Shown here in pieces: positions 17,217 through 26,970 of a stretch of DNA of 64,000 bases. The notes under the pieces were generated by a model. It made no database searches. It was not told the DNA's origin and worked only from the letters and a program-made list of their open reading frames with translations. This DNA comes from an uncultured Winogradskyella sp. (GTDB taxonomy: Bacteria > Bacteroidota > Bacteroidia > Flavobacteriales > Flavobacteriaceae). Location of the stretch: positions 682,001 to 746,000 of the forward strand of contig NZ_CANMXL010000001.1 in the NCBI RefSeq assembly GCF_947501905.1, read 5' to 3'. The translations under genes and the position numbers were made by a program. The first letter of the stretch is position 1. Each line of letters opens with the position of its first letter.

Positions 17217-18217
17217 TTATAGACCACTGAAGACTTTTCTTTTGTAACTTTTAGCTCAATAGTTTTACCAAAAACCATAGCTCTATTGTCTTTTTCATGG
17301 CCTGCTGGCATATTAAACGCAATCGGAAAATCATATTCCGCGAAAGCATCTAAAATCAATTGCTCTACAGAAGTTCCCCAAAGTGTAGTGTTTTTTCGCA
17401 TTTTGGACATATCGCCAACAATAAGACCTTTACAGTTTTTAAAATAACCCGCACGTTTTAGACTTTGTAACATACGGTCTATATGGTATTTGTACTCACC
17501 TATTTCTTCAATAAATAAAATTTTCCCAGAGGTGTCAATACTAGTTTCAGAACCTAACATGGTATGTAACATGGTTAAGTTTCCACCAACTAATTGCCCA
17601 GATGTATTACCAACCTTATTGTGTTTAGAACCTTCTAATGTGTAATCAACTGGGCTACCAAAAATTGCAGATTTAAAAGTACTTACTGTTTCTCGAATAT
17701 CATCTAAATCCTTGGTTAAGCTCACGCACATTAATGCATGTAAAGATTGAAATCCTCGATTATGAAATTGGTTATGCAACGCCGTGATATCTGAATAGCC
17801 AATCAGCCATTTTGGATTATTTTCGAATTTAGTAAAATCGAGTTTGTCTAAAATTCTTACAGTTCCGTAACCGCCCCTCGCGCACCAAATAGCACTTATT
17901 TTAGGGTCATCTAATGCGTTTTGAAAATCCTCACATCTCTGCTCATCAGTACCAGCAAAATGGTTAGCCTTGCTAAATACATGTTTACCTACTACAGCAT
18001 TCAAACCCCATTTTTTTAATAGCGAAACAGCTTGCTGCACTTCGCCTTCTCTATTTTTTAATATTCCAGAAGGCGCTACTATAGCTACTGTATCACCTGC
18101 TTTTAAGTATGGTGGTTGAATCATTTCAGAATTTTGTTTTGTTGAATTTTGAGCATAATTAATCATACCTATAAAAAGTAAAAAAAGTAGAGGAATGTGT
18201 TTGCTTTTCAAAATCAT
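17213..18217 (-). CDS. LD-carboxypeptidase (peptidase family S66)
   Basis: A 334-residue exported enzyme with a signal peptide of about 22 residues, probably periplasmic. It carries the S66 hallmarks: KAGDTVAIVAPSG at the start of the mature part, WCARGGYGTVRIL, the nucleophile region IGYSDITAL, FIEEIGE with the catalytic Glu, and PAGHEKDN with the catalytic His. The family cleaves the L,D bond between meso-diaminopimelate and the terminal D-Ala of murein tetrapeptides in cell wall recycling. E. coli LdcA is cytoplasmic, so the leader here is a difference, though common in Bacteroidota. Confidence 0.92.
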   Translation of the reverse strand: MILKSKHIPLLFLLFIGMINYAQNSTKQNSEMIQPPYLKAGDTVAIVAPSGILKNREGEVQQAVSLLKKWGLNAVVGKHVFSKANHFAGTDEQRCEDFQNALDDPKISAIWCARGGYGTVRILDKLDFTKFENNPKWLIGYSDITALHNQFHNRGFQSLHALMCVSLTKDLDDIRETVSTFKSAIFGSPVDYTLEGSKHNKVGNTSGQLVGGNLTMLHTMLGSETSIDTSGKILFIEEIGEYKYHIDRMLQSLKRAGYFKNCKGLIVGDMSKMRKNTTLWGTSVEQLILDAFAEYDFPIAFNMPAGHEKDNRAMVFGKTIELKVTKEKSSVVYN

Positions 18218-18376
18218 AAAAAGTGCTTTTTGTAAATATATAAAGTATAATTATAAGACCCCTAAAAGTTAAATTTAATATTATTTTAACGAAAAACATC
18301 CAGAGTTCTTACATAACACGTAGATATTCAATATATTATGTGTCCCAAAATTATTTTTTAATTAAAAATTCTACTT

Positions 18377-19834
18377 ATGGCTGTTATTACTTCATGTATC
18401 ACAAGTTCATTACAACCCTACGTTCCTTCCACTGAAAACCCTTGGAATAAAGAACGCGTAAGGCATGTATACAGGCGCCTTAGCTATGACGCATCAAAAG
18501 CAGATATAGACAATGGACTATTACTTTCTCCTAGCGAACTTATAAATCAACTAGTTGATGAATCTAAAGATACACCTGCATTACCAACCCCTTCTTGGGC
18601 TGATTTTACATATTTTGATTATCAAAATATGGGTCTCGATTTTGATGATGAAACACAAGCCAATCATCAAGAGTTAAGGATGTCCTTAAAAAATTTGATG
18701 CTTACCACTGGTCTAAAAGCTAGGATGATAATGTTTTGGAGCAATCATTTTGTAACACGACTTGAGGATTATTATACAAGTAACCATCTTTATGAGTATT
18801 ATGCCACTTTAGAACAACATGCTCTTGGCAACTTTAAAGACCTTACTAGCGATGTTGGTTTAACAAGTGCAATGCTCTTGTATTTAAATGGTTTTCAAAA
18901 TAGAAAAAACAACCCAAATGAAAATTATGCCCGTGAGCTTTACGAATTATTTACCTTAGGTGTTGATAACGGTTATACACAAACTGATATTACCGAAACA
19001 GCAAAAGCATTAACAGGCTATAACGACAGAGAACATTGGACAGCTCCAATTACATTTAACCCCGATAAGTTTGATGATTCGACAAAAACTATTTTTACTC
19101 AAGTAGGAAATTGGGGTTATGATGATGTTATACGTATTCTATTTGAAGAAAAAAGTCCATTAATAGCAAGTCACATTTGCCGTAAGCTATATACTTATTT
19201 TGTTAGTCCAACACCTAATGAAGATGTAATTTCTGAAATGGCTAGTGTTTTTGAAATTGACTTTAATATTTCAACTGTTTTAAAATCTCTATTCAAGAGC
19301 GAACATTTTTTTGATTCAAAATCTATTGGTGTTCAGATTAAAAGTCCTTATGACATGTTTATGTCATACTTAAATGTCACAAGATTTAGCATTGAACCAG
19401 ATTATTTCGAAGGCTTTCAGTGGTTTACCTCAACATTAGGCCAAACCATGTTTGAGCCCATTGATGTTGCAGGATGGCAGGGAGACAAAGACTGGATTAA
19501 TTCTAGTACATTAACTGGTCGTTGGCGAATTCTGGAATGGGTCGTTTGGCATACATGGGAAAACTATACTGAAGAGTTAAGAACATTTGCAAAAAGAAGT
19601 TCTGACAACAGTAATGACCCATATATAGTTGCAAAAAGTATTATCGATAGATTTATGCCCCTAAATCTTCATACTGCTGAGGATTATCAGACTGCTACAG
19701 ACATATTTAAACATGATGTTCCAGAAAATTACTACGAAGATGGCATTTGGAACTTAGATTGGGACTCCGTTCCTTTTCAAGTTATTCTTTTGTTATTACA
19801 TCTTATAAAAATCCCAGAATTCCAACTTAAATAA
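18377..19834 (+). CDS. DUF1800 domain protein
   Basis: A 485-residue DUF1800 protein; the N-terminal HVYRRLSYDASKADI and the central NENYARELYELFTLGVDNGYTQTDI with TAKALTGY are the family signature. DUF1800 genes are almost always next to DUF1501 genes, as here; the pair is thought to be exported, but no activity is established. The frame is closed by a stop five codons upstream of the ATG, and the N-terminus has no clear signal peptide, lipobox or sorting domain. If exported, it would need help from its DUF1501 partner, which starts 9 bp downstream. Confidence 0.9.
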   Translation: MAVITSCITSSLQPYVPSTENPWNKERVRHVYRRLSYDASKADIDNGLLLSPSELINQLVDESKDTPALPTPSWADFTYFDYQNMGLDFDDETQANHQELRMSLKNLMLTTGLKARMIMFWSNHFVTRLEDYYTSNHLYEYYATLEQHALGNFKDLTSDVGLTSAMLLYLNGFQNRKNNPNENYARELYELFTLGVDNGYTQTDITETAKALTGYNDREHWTAPITFNPDKFDDSTKTIFTQVGNWGYDDVIRILFEEKSPLIASHICRKLYTYFVSPTPNEDVISEMASVFEIDFNISTVLKSLFKSEHFFDSKSIGVQIKSPYDMFMSYLNVTRFSIEPDYFEGFQWFTSTLGQTMFEPIDVAGWQGDKDWINSSTLTGRWRILEWVVWHTWENYTEELRTFAKRSSDNSNDPYIVAKSIIDRFMPLNLHTAEDYQTATDIFKHDVPENYYEDGIWNLDWDSVPFQVILLLLHLIKIPEFQLK

Positions 19835-19843
19835 CCTACTGCT

Positions 19844-21448
19844 ATGTGTAATCACGATTTAAATAAACATAAAACAAAAGCCGCCAATGCTCACGACATG
19901 GAGCATAAAAAATGGAATAGACGCTCATTTTTACAAGCTTTAGGGCTTGCCGGCGCAGGAACCATGATGATTGGTGGCGCTCCTTTATCTGCATCTACAA
20001 ACACAAAACTTGCAGCTGCTATTAGTGCCTCTGAAACTGATAGAGTATTAATAATTATACGATTAAAAGGTGGTAATGACGGGCTTAACACTATAGTTCC
20101 TATTTATGACTATGACAACTATGCCATATCAAGACCTTCTATAAAACATGATTTAAATAATCTTATAAACTTAGGCTCAGATTTTGGTATGCCTAATTAC
20201 ATGGGAGATTTACAAAGTTTATGGGATAATGGCGGAATGAAGGTTGTGCATGGTGTTGGTTACGAAAATCCTAATCAATCTCATTTCGCGAGTTCAGATA
20301 TTTGGGCATCAACAGATGCAAATAATACAACGCAATCTGGATGGTTAGGGCGATATTTTGAAGAGCTTTACCCTGAATATATATTAAATCCCCCTGAAAT
20401 TCCTGCTGCCGTACAAATTGGCAGTATTGGAAACTTAATCTTTGAAGGCGATTCAAACAATTATGCTTTTTCTGTTGCAAATCCAAACCAACTTGAAGCT
20501 ATAGCTCAAAATGGCACAGTTCACGACATGAACAATCTACCAGATTGTATTTACGGAGAGCAATTAGAGTTTTTAAGAGGCACAACAAACACCACTTATA
20601 AATATGCTAATACTATTCATGAGGCTTTTGAAAATGGTGTAAATACCTCAGAATACTTAGATGAGAAGTTGGGCAAACAATTAGCTATAGTGGCAAGATT
20701 AATAAAAGGTAATTTAGGCACTAAGGTATATATGGTAACTCTTGGTGGTTTTGATACACATGCGAATCAAGCAGAAAAACACCAAGAGCTTTTAACAGAT
20801 TTATCAAACTCTATCAATAAATTTTATGAGGATTTAGCTTCTGTTGGTATGGATGATAAAGTATTATCTATGACTATAAGTGAATTTGGTCGTCGTACTT
20901 ACGAGAATGGATCTAATGGTACTGATCATGGTACTGCTGCCCCATTAATGTTATTTGGCCCAGCAATCCAAGGCAATGGTTTTATTGGCAATCACCCAAG
21001 TTTAACAGCACTTGTAGACGATAATTTAGATTATGAACAAGACTTTAGAGCCATTTACGCTTCGATAATGGAAGACTGGCTTTGTGTTAATAGTAACTTA
21101 GTTAATGAAGCTCTGTTAAATGTTAATTATGAGCGTGTTGATTTAGGTTTTAATTGCAGTGCCTTAGGTGTTGATGATTTTAATAGAGATCGTTTTAAAC
21201 ATTTTGTTATTTATCCAAATAATGATACCATTATTAAATTTATAAATCCATTTACACAACATACTGTCGTTAAACTGTATGATATAATGGGAAGAGAGAT
21301 AGCCACGCTTAAAAACGAAATGTTATTTGCGGGCGAGCATAGTATTAATGTAAAAAACACAATAAAAACCAAACTTAGCCTTGGACAATATATCTATAGA
21401 ATATCTGTAGGTAATCAAAATTTTAGCAAGTCTTTAATTATAAGATAG
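19844..21448 (+). CDS. DUF1501 protein with Tat leader and T9SS sorting domain
   Basis: A 534-residue DUF1501 protein, of the alkaline phosphatase/sulfatase-like superfamily. Residues 24-50 form a twin-arginine leader (NRRSFLQALGLAGAG, Arg26-Arg27). The body has RLKGGNDGLNTIVP, SHFASSDIW, MVTLGGFDTHANQ and ISEFGRRTYENGSNGTDHG, the motifs expected to hold the metal site. The last 85 residues (FVIYPNNDTII... YDIMGREIATL... SKSLIIR) look like a T9SS type A sorting domain, so the protein should be anchored at or released from the cell surface. It forms a pair with the DUF1800 gene upstream. A terminator follows the stop. Confidence 0.9.
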   Translation: MCNHDLNKHKTKAANAHDMEHKKWNRRSFLQALGLAGAGTMMIGGAPLSASTNTKLAAAISASETDRVLIIIRLKGGNDGLNTIVPIYDYDNYAISRPSIKHDLNNLINLGSDFGMPNYMGDLQSLWDNGGMKVVHGVGYENPNQSHFASSDIWASTDANNTTQSGWLGRYFEELYPEYILNPPEIPAAVQIGSIGNLIFEGDSNNYAFSVANPNQLEAIAQNGTVHDMNNLPDCIYGEQLEFLRGTTNTTYKYANTIHEAFENGVNTSEYLDEKLGKQLAIVARLIKGNLGTKVYMVTLGGFDTHANQAEKHQELLTDLSNSINKFYEDLASVGMDDKVLSMTISEFGRRTYENGSNGTDHGTAAPLMLFGPAIQGNGFIGNHPSLTALVDDNLDYEQDFRAIYASIMEDWLCVNSNLVNEALLNVNYERVDLGFNCSALGVDDFNRDRFKHFVIYPNNDTIIKFINPFTQHTVVKLYDIMGREIATLKNEMLFAGEHSINVKNTIKTKLSLGQYIYRISVGNQNFSKSLIIR

Positions 21449-21469
21449 TCCAGCAAAATTATCCCTCAT

Positions 21470-21499
21470 AAAAGCCTTTAGTTATTACTAAGGGCTTTT
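21470..21499 (+). terminator. Rho-independent terminator after the DUF1501 gene
   Basis: A hairpin of AAAAGCCTTTAG against CTAAGGGCTTTT with one mismatch and a short TTATTA loop, ending in T-rich sequence, 22 bp after the stop codon. It separates the DUF1800/DUF1501 unit from metG. Confidence 0.7.
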
Positions 21500-21524
21500 C
21501 ATTTTATAACTACAAGTAAAATCG

Positions 21525-21532
21525 TAATTTTG
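21525..21532 (+). promoter_or_regulatory. -7 promoter element (TAnnTTTG) of metG
   Basis: TAATTTTG, a full match to the Bacteroidota -7 consensus, 25 bases before the metG ATG and just after a terminator. No convincing -33 TTG at the expected distance. Confidence 0.45.
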
Positions 21533-21557
21533 CGCTTCAGTAAAAATTAGAAAATTC

Positions 21558-23606
21558 ATGTCTAAGCGTTATACCATTACAGCCGCACTTCCTTACACTA
21601 ACGGACCAATACATATCGGTCATTTAGCTGGTGTTTATGTCCCTGCAGATATCTATTCAAGATATTTAAGACTTACGGGGAATGATGTTGCTTTTATTTG
21701 TGGTAGTGACGAGCATGGTGTTCCTATTACAATTAAGGCTAAAAAAGAAGGTGTAACACCTCAGGACATAGTAGATAAATATCATACAATTATTAAAACA
21801 TCTTTTGAAGATTTTGGTATCACGTTTGATAACTATTCGCGTACCTCAGCAAAAATTCATCATGATACAGCTTCAGAGTTTTTTAAGACCTTGTATGATA
21901 AAAATGAATTTGTTGAAGAAGTTTCAGAACAATTATATGATGCTGAAGGCAATCAGTTTTTAGCAGATCGTTTTGTTATTGGAACTTGCCCAAAATGTGG
22001 TAATGAGGAGAGTTATGGTGACCAGTGCGAAAACTGCGGCACTAGCCATAATGCAACGGATTTGATAAATCCAAAATCTGCAATTACAGGCAATATTCCA
22101 ACTTTAAAAGAAACTAAACATTGGTTTTTACCTTTAAACAAACACGAGCAATTCTTAAAAGAGTGGATTTTAGAAGGCCATAAAAAAGACTGGAAACCTA
22201 ATGTTTATGGACAAGTAAAGTCATGGATAGATGATGGCTTGCGTCCTCGTGCTGTAACCCGAGACTTAGATTGGGGAATTCCTGTACCTGTTGAAGGAGG
22301 TGAAGGAAAGGTCCTTTATGTTTGGTTCGATGCGCCGATTGGTTATATCTCTGCTACTAAAGAGTGGGCTGCTCGAAAAGGTAAAAATTGGGAAGATTAT
22401 TGGAAAAAAGACGATACGGCTTTAGTTCACTTTATTGGTAAGGACAATATTGTATTTCACTGCATTATTTTCCCGGCAATGCTTAAAGCAGAAGGCTCGT
22501 ATATTTTACCTAAAAATGTACCTGCAAACGAATTCTTAAATCTAGAAGGCAACAAATTATCAACTTCAAAAAATTGGGCGGTTTGGTTACCAGACTATCT
22601 AAAAGATTTTCCTAATCAACAAGATGTATTACGTTATGCACTGACAGCAAATGCTCCAGAAACAAAGGATAACGATTTTACTTGGAAAGATTTTCAAGCA
22701 AGAAATAACAATGAGTTGGTTGCTATTTTTGGAAACTTCATTAACCGAGTCGTAGTACTTACAAATAAATATTATAATGGCGTTATTCCTGGACCTTCAG
22801 ATTTATCTTCAGTAGACCAAGAAACTCTGGCTGCTGTAAAAGCGTATCCATCTGTTATTGCTAGCTCTATCGAACGTTACCGTTTTAGAGAAGCTAGTCA
22901 AGAATTAATGAATTTAGCTCGATTAGGGAATAAGTATCTTGCTGACGAAGAACCATGGAAAACGATAAAAACAGACGAGGAGCGAACAAAAACAGTGATG
23001 TTTGTAGCATTACAAATTGCGTCTGCTCTTTCTGTTTTATGTGAACCGTTTTTACCATTTACATCTGCTAAGATGAAAAACATATTAAACTCTAGAGATA
23101 ACTCTTGGGATAATATTTCAAGTAAAGAAATTTTATTACCCGCTGAACATCAAATTGGTAAAGGTGAATTATTATTCTCTAAAATTGAAGATGCTCAAAT
23201 CCAAGTGCAACTCGACAAACTAGAAGCTAGCAAAAAAGCTAATGAAGTAGCTAATAAGGCTGTAGAACCTCAAAAAAAGGAAATTACTTTTGACGATTTC
23301 ACTAAACTAGACATCAGAGTTGGCACTATCTTAGAGGCTAAAAAAATGCCTAAAACCAAAAAACTTTTAGTACTTAAAGTAGATACAGGTATCGATACTA
23401 GAACAATAGTTTCTGGTATTGCGGAAAGCTTTAAGCCAGAAGATGTGGTTGGTAAACGTGTTACAGTTTTAGTGAATTTAGCTCCAAGAAAACTAAGAGG
23501 TGTAGAAAGCCAAGGCATGATTTTAATGACAGAAAATGAATCAGGGGATTTGGTTTTTGTTAACCCTGACATTAAAGATATCTCAAACGGATTAAAAATT
23601 AGTTAA
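21558..23606 (+). CDS. metG: Methionyl-tRNA synthetase
   Basis: A 682-residue class I synthetase charging tRNA-Met. The HIGH motif is HIGH at residues 19-22 and the KMSKS equivalent is KLSTS at about 333-337. A zinc knuckle (CPKC ... CENC, about 145-162) sits in the connective domain. The C-terminal 105 residues (from [12 protein letters not shown]) form the Trbp111/EMAP-II-type tRNA-binding and dimerisation domain. The length is normal for the long dimeric type. It has its own promoter and no obvious operon partner; the next gene begins 52 bp later. Confidence 0.98.
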   Translation: MSKRYTITAALPYTNGPIHIGHLAGVYVPADIYSRYLRLTGNDVAFICGSDEHGVPITIKAKKEGVTPQDIVDKYHTIIKTSFEDFGITFDNYSRTSAKIHHDTASEFFKTLYDKNEFVEEVSEQLYDAEGNQFLADRFVIGTCPKCGNEESYGDQCENCGTSHNATDLINPKSAITGNIPTLKETKHWFLPLNKHEQFLKEWILEGHKKDWKPNVYGQVKSWIDDGLRPRAVTRDLDWGIPVPVEGGEGKVLYVWFDAPIGYISATKEWAARKGKNWEDYWKKDDTALVHFIGKDNIVFHCIIFPAMLKAEGSYILPKNVPANEFLNLEGNKLSTSKNWAVWLPDYLKDFPNQQDVLRYALTANAPETKDNDFTWKDFQARNNNELVAIFGNFINRVVVLTNKYYNGVIPGPSDLSSVDQETLAAVKAYPSVIASSIERYRFREASQELMNLARLGNKYLADEEPWKTIKTDEERTKTVMFVALQIASALSVLCEPFLPFTSAKMKNILNSRDNSWDNISSKEILLPAEHQIGKGELLFSKIEDAQIQVQLDKLEASKKANEVANKAVEPQKKEITFDDFTKLDIRVGTILEAKKMPKTKKLLVLKVDTGIDTRTIVSGIAESFKPEDVVGKRVTVLVNLAPRKLRGVESQGMILMTENESGDLVFVNPDIKDISNGLKIS

Positions 23607-23658
23607 AAGTCTAGTTTTAGGAATAGTTTTTGATGAGATTTATATAAAATTTCTTACT

Positions 23659-26067
23659 ATGCTCAAAACTACTTTCTATCGGCTTTTATTATTTTCTTTT
23701 TTATTACCAACTTTAGTTAGTGCAAATCTTAATGCACAATCTACAGATACTGTAGACGCATATGAAGAATACTCCGAAGCACCCAGAGAAATAGCATATG
23801 CTCATCTTAATAAATCTACTTATATAGAAGGTGAAATGTTAGGGTTTACAGCTTATGTTTTTGATAAGTTTACCAAAAAGCCATCTAAAATGACAAGCAA
23901 TCTATATTGCACTATAAGCGATGAAGAAGGAAAGGTGATTAAGAAAAAGCTAGTCCGAGTAAATAAAGGCGTTGCCTCTAATGTATTTGACGTAGATAGT
24001 ACATTATCTACTGGTATTTTCACCTTTAAAGCTTACACAAATTGGATGCGTAATTTTGAAGAGCAAAACCATTTTGAGCAAACATTTAAAGTTATTGATG
24101 CTGATAATTTAGGTGAAGTTAAACCTGTTTCACCTAAAGATATTCAAATAGATTTACAAGCCCTAGGTGAAGGCGGACATATTATATATAATGTGTCTAA
24201 CACAATAGGTATTATTGCTAAAAATCAATTTGGCTATGGTATTGCCAATGCTTATGGTTCTATAAAAGATGATTCTGGTAATATTGTTTCAGAATTTCAA
24301 TTAAACGATGTTGGCCTTGCTAAAACACTATTAACACCTATTCCTGGAAAAAGATATTCTGCAAACATAAATATAAATGAACAAGAAGTATCTTCTCAAA
24401 CACTTAATATCGAATCTTACGGTATAGCTATGAGTTTATCATCAACTTCTGACATTATAAGACTTCAAGTTAAAACTAATACAGAAACATTACAACGCAA
24501 TAAAAATAGAGATTACAAAGTTGCATTACACAATGGTAGTGACATGGTTTTGTCTCCTTTTCAACTTAATGAAAATGGAACAGTAGTCCTAAGTTTTCCT
24601 AAAAGTGAATTATCAAGAGGTGTTAACATTTTTACGATTTTCAGCAATGACGAAAAACCGCTTTTAGAACGTTTATACTTTAACAATTCATCTATTTTAC
24701 AAAACAAAATATCTAAAGTAAAAGTTAAGCCTGAAACTGACAGCTTAAGTATTAACTTAGACCTTGACTTAACCGAGACTCTAAAATCATCTCATTTGAG
24801 TGTTTCTATTTTACCGTCTGAAACTAAATCTTACAATCATCATCATAATATTTTAACCCAATTATTTATTCAGCCATACATAAAAGGGCGCATCGAAAAT
24901 GGCTCGAGTTATTTTAAATCTAATGATAGAAAAACACAATATAATTTAGACTTGTTAATGCTTACACAAGGTTGGAGTAGTTATAATTGGAAAACTATTT
25001 TAAACAATCAAGAACGCACATTTCTTTATCCTTTTGAGCGTGGCATTGATATTGTTGCAAATGTTAATAAAGAAAAACCAGGAACTTATATTGTATATCC
25101 TTTAGCAGGTAATAAGACTAAAATTTTTGATGTACCACAGAACGAAGAGGTCTTTACTATTAAAAAATCTTTCCCTACTAACGATGATTTATTCAGGATT
25201 GGATATGTAAATACTAAAAAGAAAAAGTTTAAAGAAAAACCATCGTTATATTTACAGTATTATCCTTCAAAATTTCCTGAGTTTAAAAATGAACTAAATG
25301 TAATTGACGAAACATATACTCTTAATGAAACATCAGTTAATCCAAATCAGGAAATTAATACAGAAAAAGAGGATAACGTTACCAAACTTGATGAGGTATT
25401 AATCAAAGCAGAAAGCAGGAAAACTAGGCTTGAAACTTTACAGACTAAAGCAACTAATGCCAGAATAGATTTAATAGCAGACAATATTAAGCTTAGAAAT
25501 CTCAGGCTAGATTTATATTTACAACGTTTGGGTTGGGTAACACAGTTTGATTATTTTTCTGGGACGCTTAGTATTACTAATCCAAGGGTAAAATGGGGAA
25601 ATCCTGTTCCTTTGGTTTATTTAGATAATGCACTTCTTTCTGGTCTAGGTGTAAACTCAGATTTTAGTCTCTTAACTTTTTTAAATATGGGAGATATTGA
25701 CTATATAGAATACGAATTTTATGGTGTTGGAGGAGGAATAAGAGGAAATGCGGGATTTATAAAAATTTTCTCTGACCCAAATGGTACAACAATTAAAAAG
25801 AATAATAAGGTCACAACATATGATGTCCCTCTAAGGTTTAGTAAAGAAAAAACATTTTACACTCCAAAATACAAATATTACAATAGCGATTTTTTTATAG
25901 AATATGGTACCATTGGCTGGCATCCAAATGTCAAATTAGATGCTACTGGAACAGCTAATTTTAAGTTTTACGATACCAAAACTAAAGATATTTCACTATT
26001 TGTAGAAGGCATTCTAAATGATAACGAGTATATTTCTCAAGAAATAAAAATTGAAAGAGAAAACTAA
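23659..26067 (+). CDS. Exported MG2-like protein with C-terminal TonB-plug-like region
   Basis: An 802-residue secreted protein of unknown function with a signal peptide (about 27 residues, ending LNAQ). The first domain resembles a macroglobulin MG2 domain (AYAHLNKSTYIEGEMLGF), often seen in Bacteroidota surface proteins. The C-terminal third, with VPLVYLDNALLSGLG, FLNMGDIDYIEYE and GIRGNAGFIKIFS, has the pattern of a TonB-dependent receptor plug domain, but no beta-barrel follows. Such plug-only proteins may bind partners at the outer membrane; this is inference. The next gene starts at the base after its stop, so the two form an operon. Confidence 0.7.
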   Translation: MLKTTFYRLLLFSFLLPTLVSANLNAQSTDTVDAYEEYSEAPREIAYAHLNKSTYIEGEMLGFTAYVFDKFTKKPSKMTSNLYCTISDEEGKVIKKKLVRVNKGVASNVFDVDSTLSTGIFTFKAYTNWMRNFEEQNHFEQTFKVIDADNLGEVKPVSPKDIQIDLQALGEGGHIIYNVSNTIGIIAKNQFGYGIANAYGSIKDDSGNIVSEFQLNDVGLAKTLLTPIPGKRYSANININEQEVSSQTLNIESYGIAMSLSSTSDIIRLQVKTNTETLQRNKNRDYKVALHNGSDMVLSPFQLNENGTVVLSFPKSELSRGVNIFTIFSNDEKPLLERLYFNNSSILQNKISKVKVKPETDSLSINLDLDLTETLKSSHLSVSILPSETKSYNHHHNILTQLFIQPYIKGRIENGSSYFKSNDRKTQYNLDLLMLTQGWSSYNWKTILNNQERTFLYPFERGIDIVANVNKEKPGTYIVYPLAGNKTKIFDVPQNEEVFTIKKSFPTNDDLFRIGYVNTKKKKFKEKPSLYLQYYPSKFPEFKNELNVIDETYTLNETSVNPNQEINTEKEDNVTKLDEVLIKAESRKTRLETLQTKATNARIDLIADNIKLRNLRLDLYLQRLGWVTQFDYFSGTLSITNPRVKWGNPVPLVYLDNALLSGLGVNSDFSLLTFLNMGDIDYIEYEFYGVGGGIRGNAGFIKIFSDPNGTTIKKNNKVTTYDVPLRFSKEKTFYTPKYKYYNSDFFIEYGTIGWHPNVKLDATGTANFKFYDTKTKDISLFVEGILNDNEYISQEIKIEREN

Positions 26068-26970
26068 GTGCTCAAAATAGCATACCATCCTATTTACAGA
26101 CACCAACTTCCTTTGGGGCATCGATTTCCTATGGAAAAATACGAATTGTTACCCCAACAATTACTTCATGAAGGGACTTGTACTAGTCATAATTTTTTTG
26201 AACCTACTCGACCTAATGATAAGTATATTTTAGCTGTACATGAGCCAGACTATTTTTATGATTTACTAAACATTACGCTCAATCAAAGAGCTGCCAGAAA
26301 AATCGGATTCCCGCTCAGTGAAATCTTAGTAGAACGTGAACGTTTTATAACAGACGGCACCATTAAAGCCAGTGAATTTGCATTAAAAAACGGTATTGCT
26401 ATGAATATTGCTGGTGGCACACATCATGCTTATACCAACCGTGGAGAGGCATTCTGTATGATTAATGATCAAGCTGTTGGTGCAAAATATCTTCAAAGTA
26501 AAGGCTTAGCAGATAAAATTCTTATTGTAGATTTAGATGTACATCAAGGTAATGGTACTGCAGAAATTTTTCGGGAAGATAATTCTGTTTTTACATTTTC
26601 AATGCATGGGGCTAGTAATTATCCTTTTAAAAAAGAGCAAAGCAATTTAGATATTGCTCTAGAAAACAATACCGATGATAATACCTATCTCAAAATTTTA
26701 AAGAAAACTTTACCTCGGCTAATAGATGAGCAACAACCAGACTTTATTTACTACTTATCTGGTGTTGATGTTGTAGCTAGTGACAAACTTGGCAAGCTAG
26801 CTATGACTATTAATGGTTGTAAAGCTAGAGATCAATTTGTTTTAGAGCAATGCAAAGCAAATGATATTCCTGTTATGTGTAGTATGGGCGGCGGTTATTC
26901 GCCAAATATTAAAACTATTGTAGATGCACATGCTAATACATTTAGGTTAGCTCAGGAAATCTTTTTCTAA
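26068..26970 (+). CDS. Histone deacetylase-family metal hydrolase
   Basis: A 300-residue arginase/deacetylase-fold enzyme. Motifs of the HDAC active site are present: GGTHHAY with the two catalytic His residues (about residues 113-118), DLDVHQGNGTAEIF with Asp and His zinc ligands (about 154-167), and YLSGVDVVASDKLG with the third ligand Asp. Bacterial members are acetylpolyamine or acetoin-utilisation-like deacetylases; the substrate here is unknown. The start is GTG directly after the stop of the 802-residue gene. The 3' end overlaps ppc by 4 bp. Confidence 0.9.
   Translation: MLKIAYHPIYRHQLPLGHRFPMEKYELLPQQLLHEGTCTSHNFFEPTRPNDKYILAVHEPDYFYDLLNITLNQRAARKIGFPLSEILVERERFITDGTIKASEFALKNGIAMNIAGGTHHAYTNRGEAFCMINDQAVGAKYLQSKGLADKILIVDLDVHQGNGTAEIFREDNSVFTFSMHGASNYPFKKEQSNLDIALENNTDDNTYLKILKKTLPRLIDEQQPDFIYYLSGVDVVASDKLGKLAMTINGCKARDQFVLEQCKANDIPVMCSMGGGYSPNIKTIVDAHANTFRLAQEIFF

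Noticed and set aside
23270..23572. 100-codon minus-strand frame inside metG
   Set aside because: Antisense to the conserved tRNA-binding domain of metG; its Ser/Pro/Thr-rich product is a mirror of that code.
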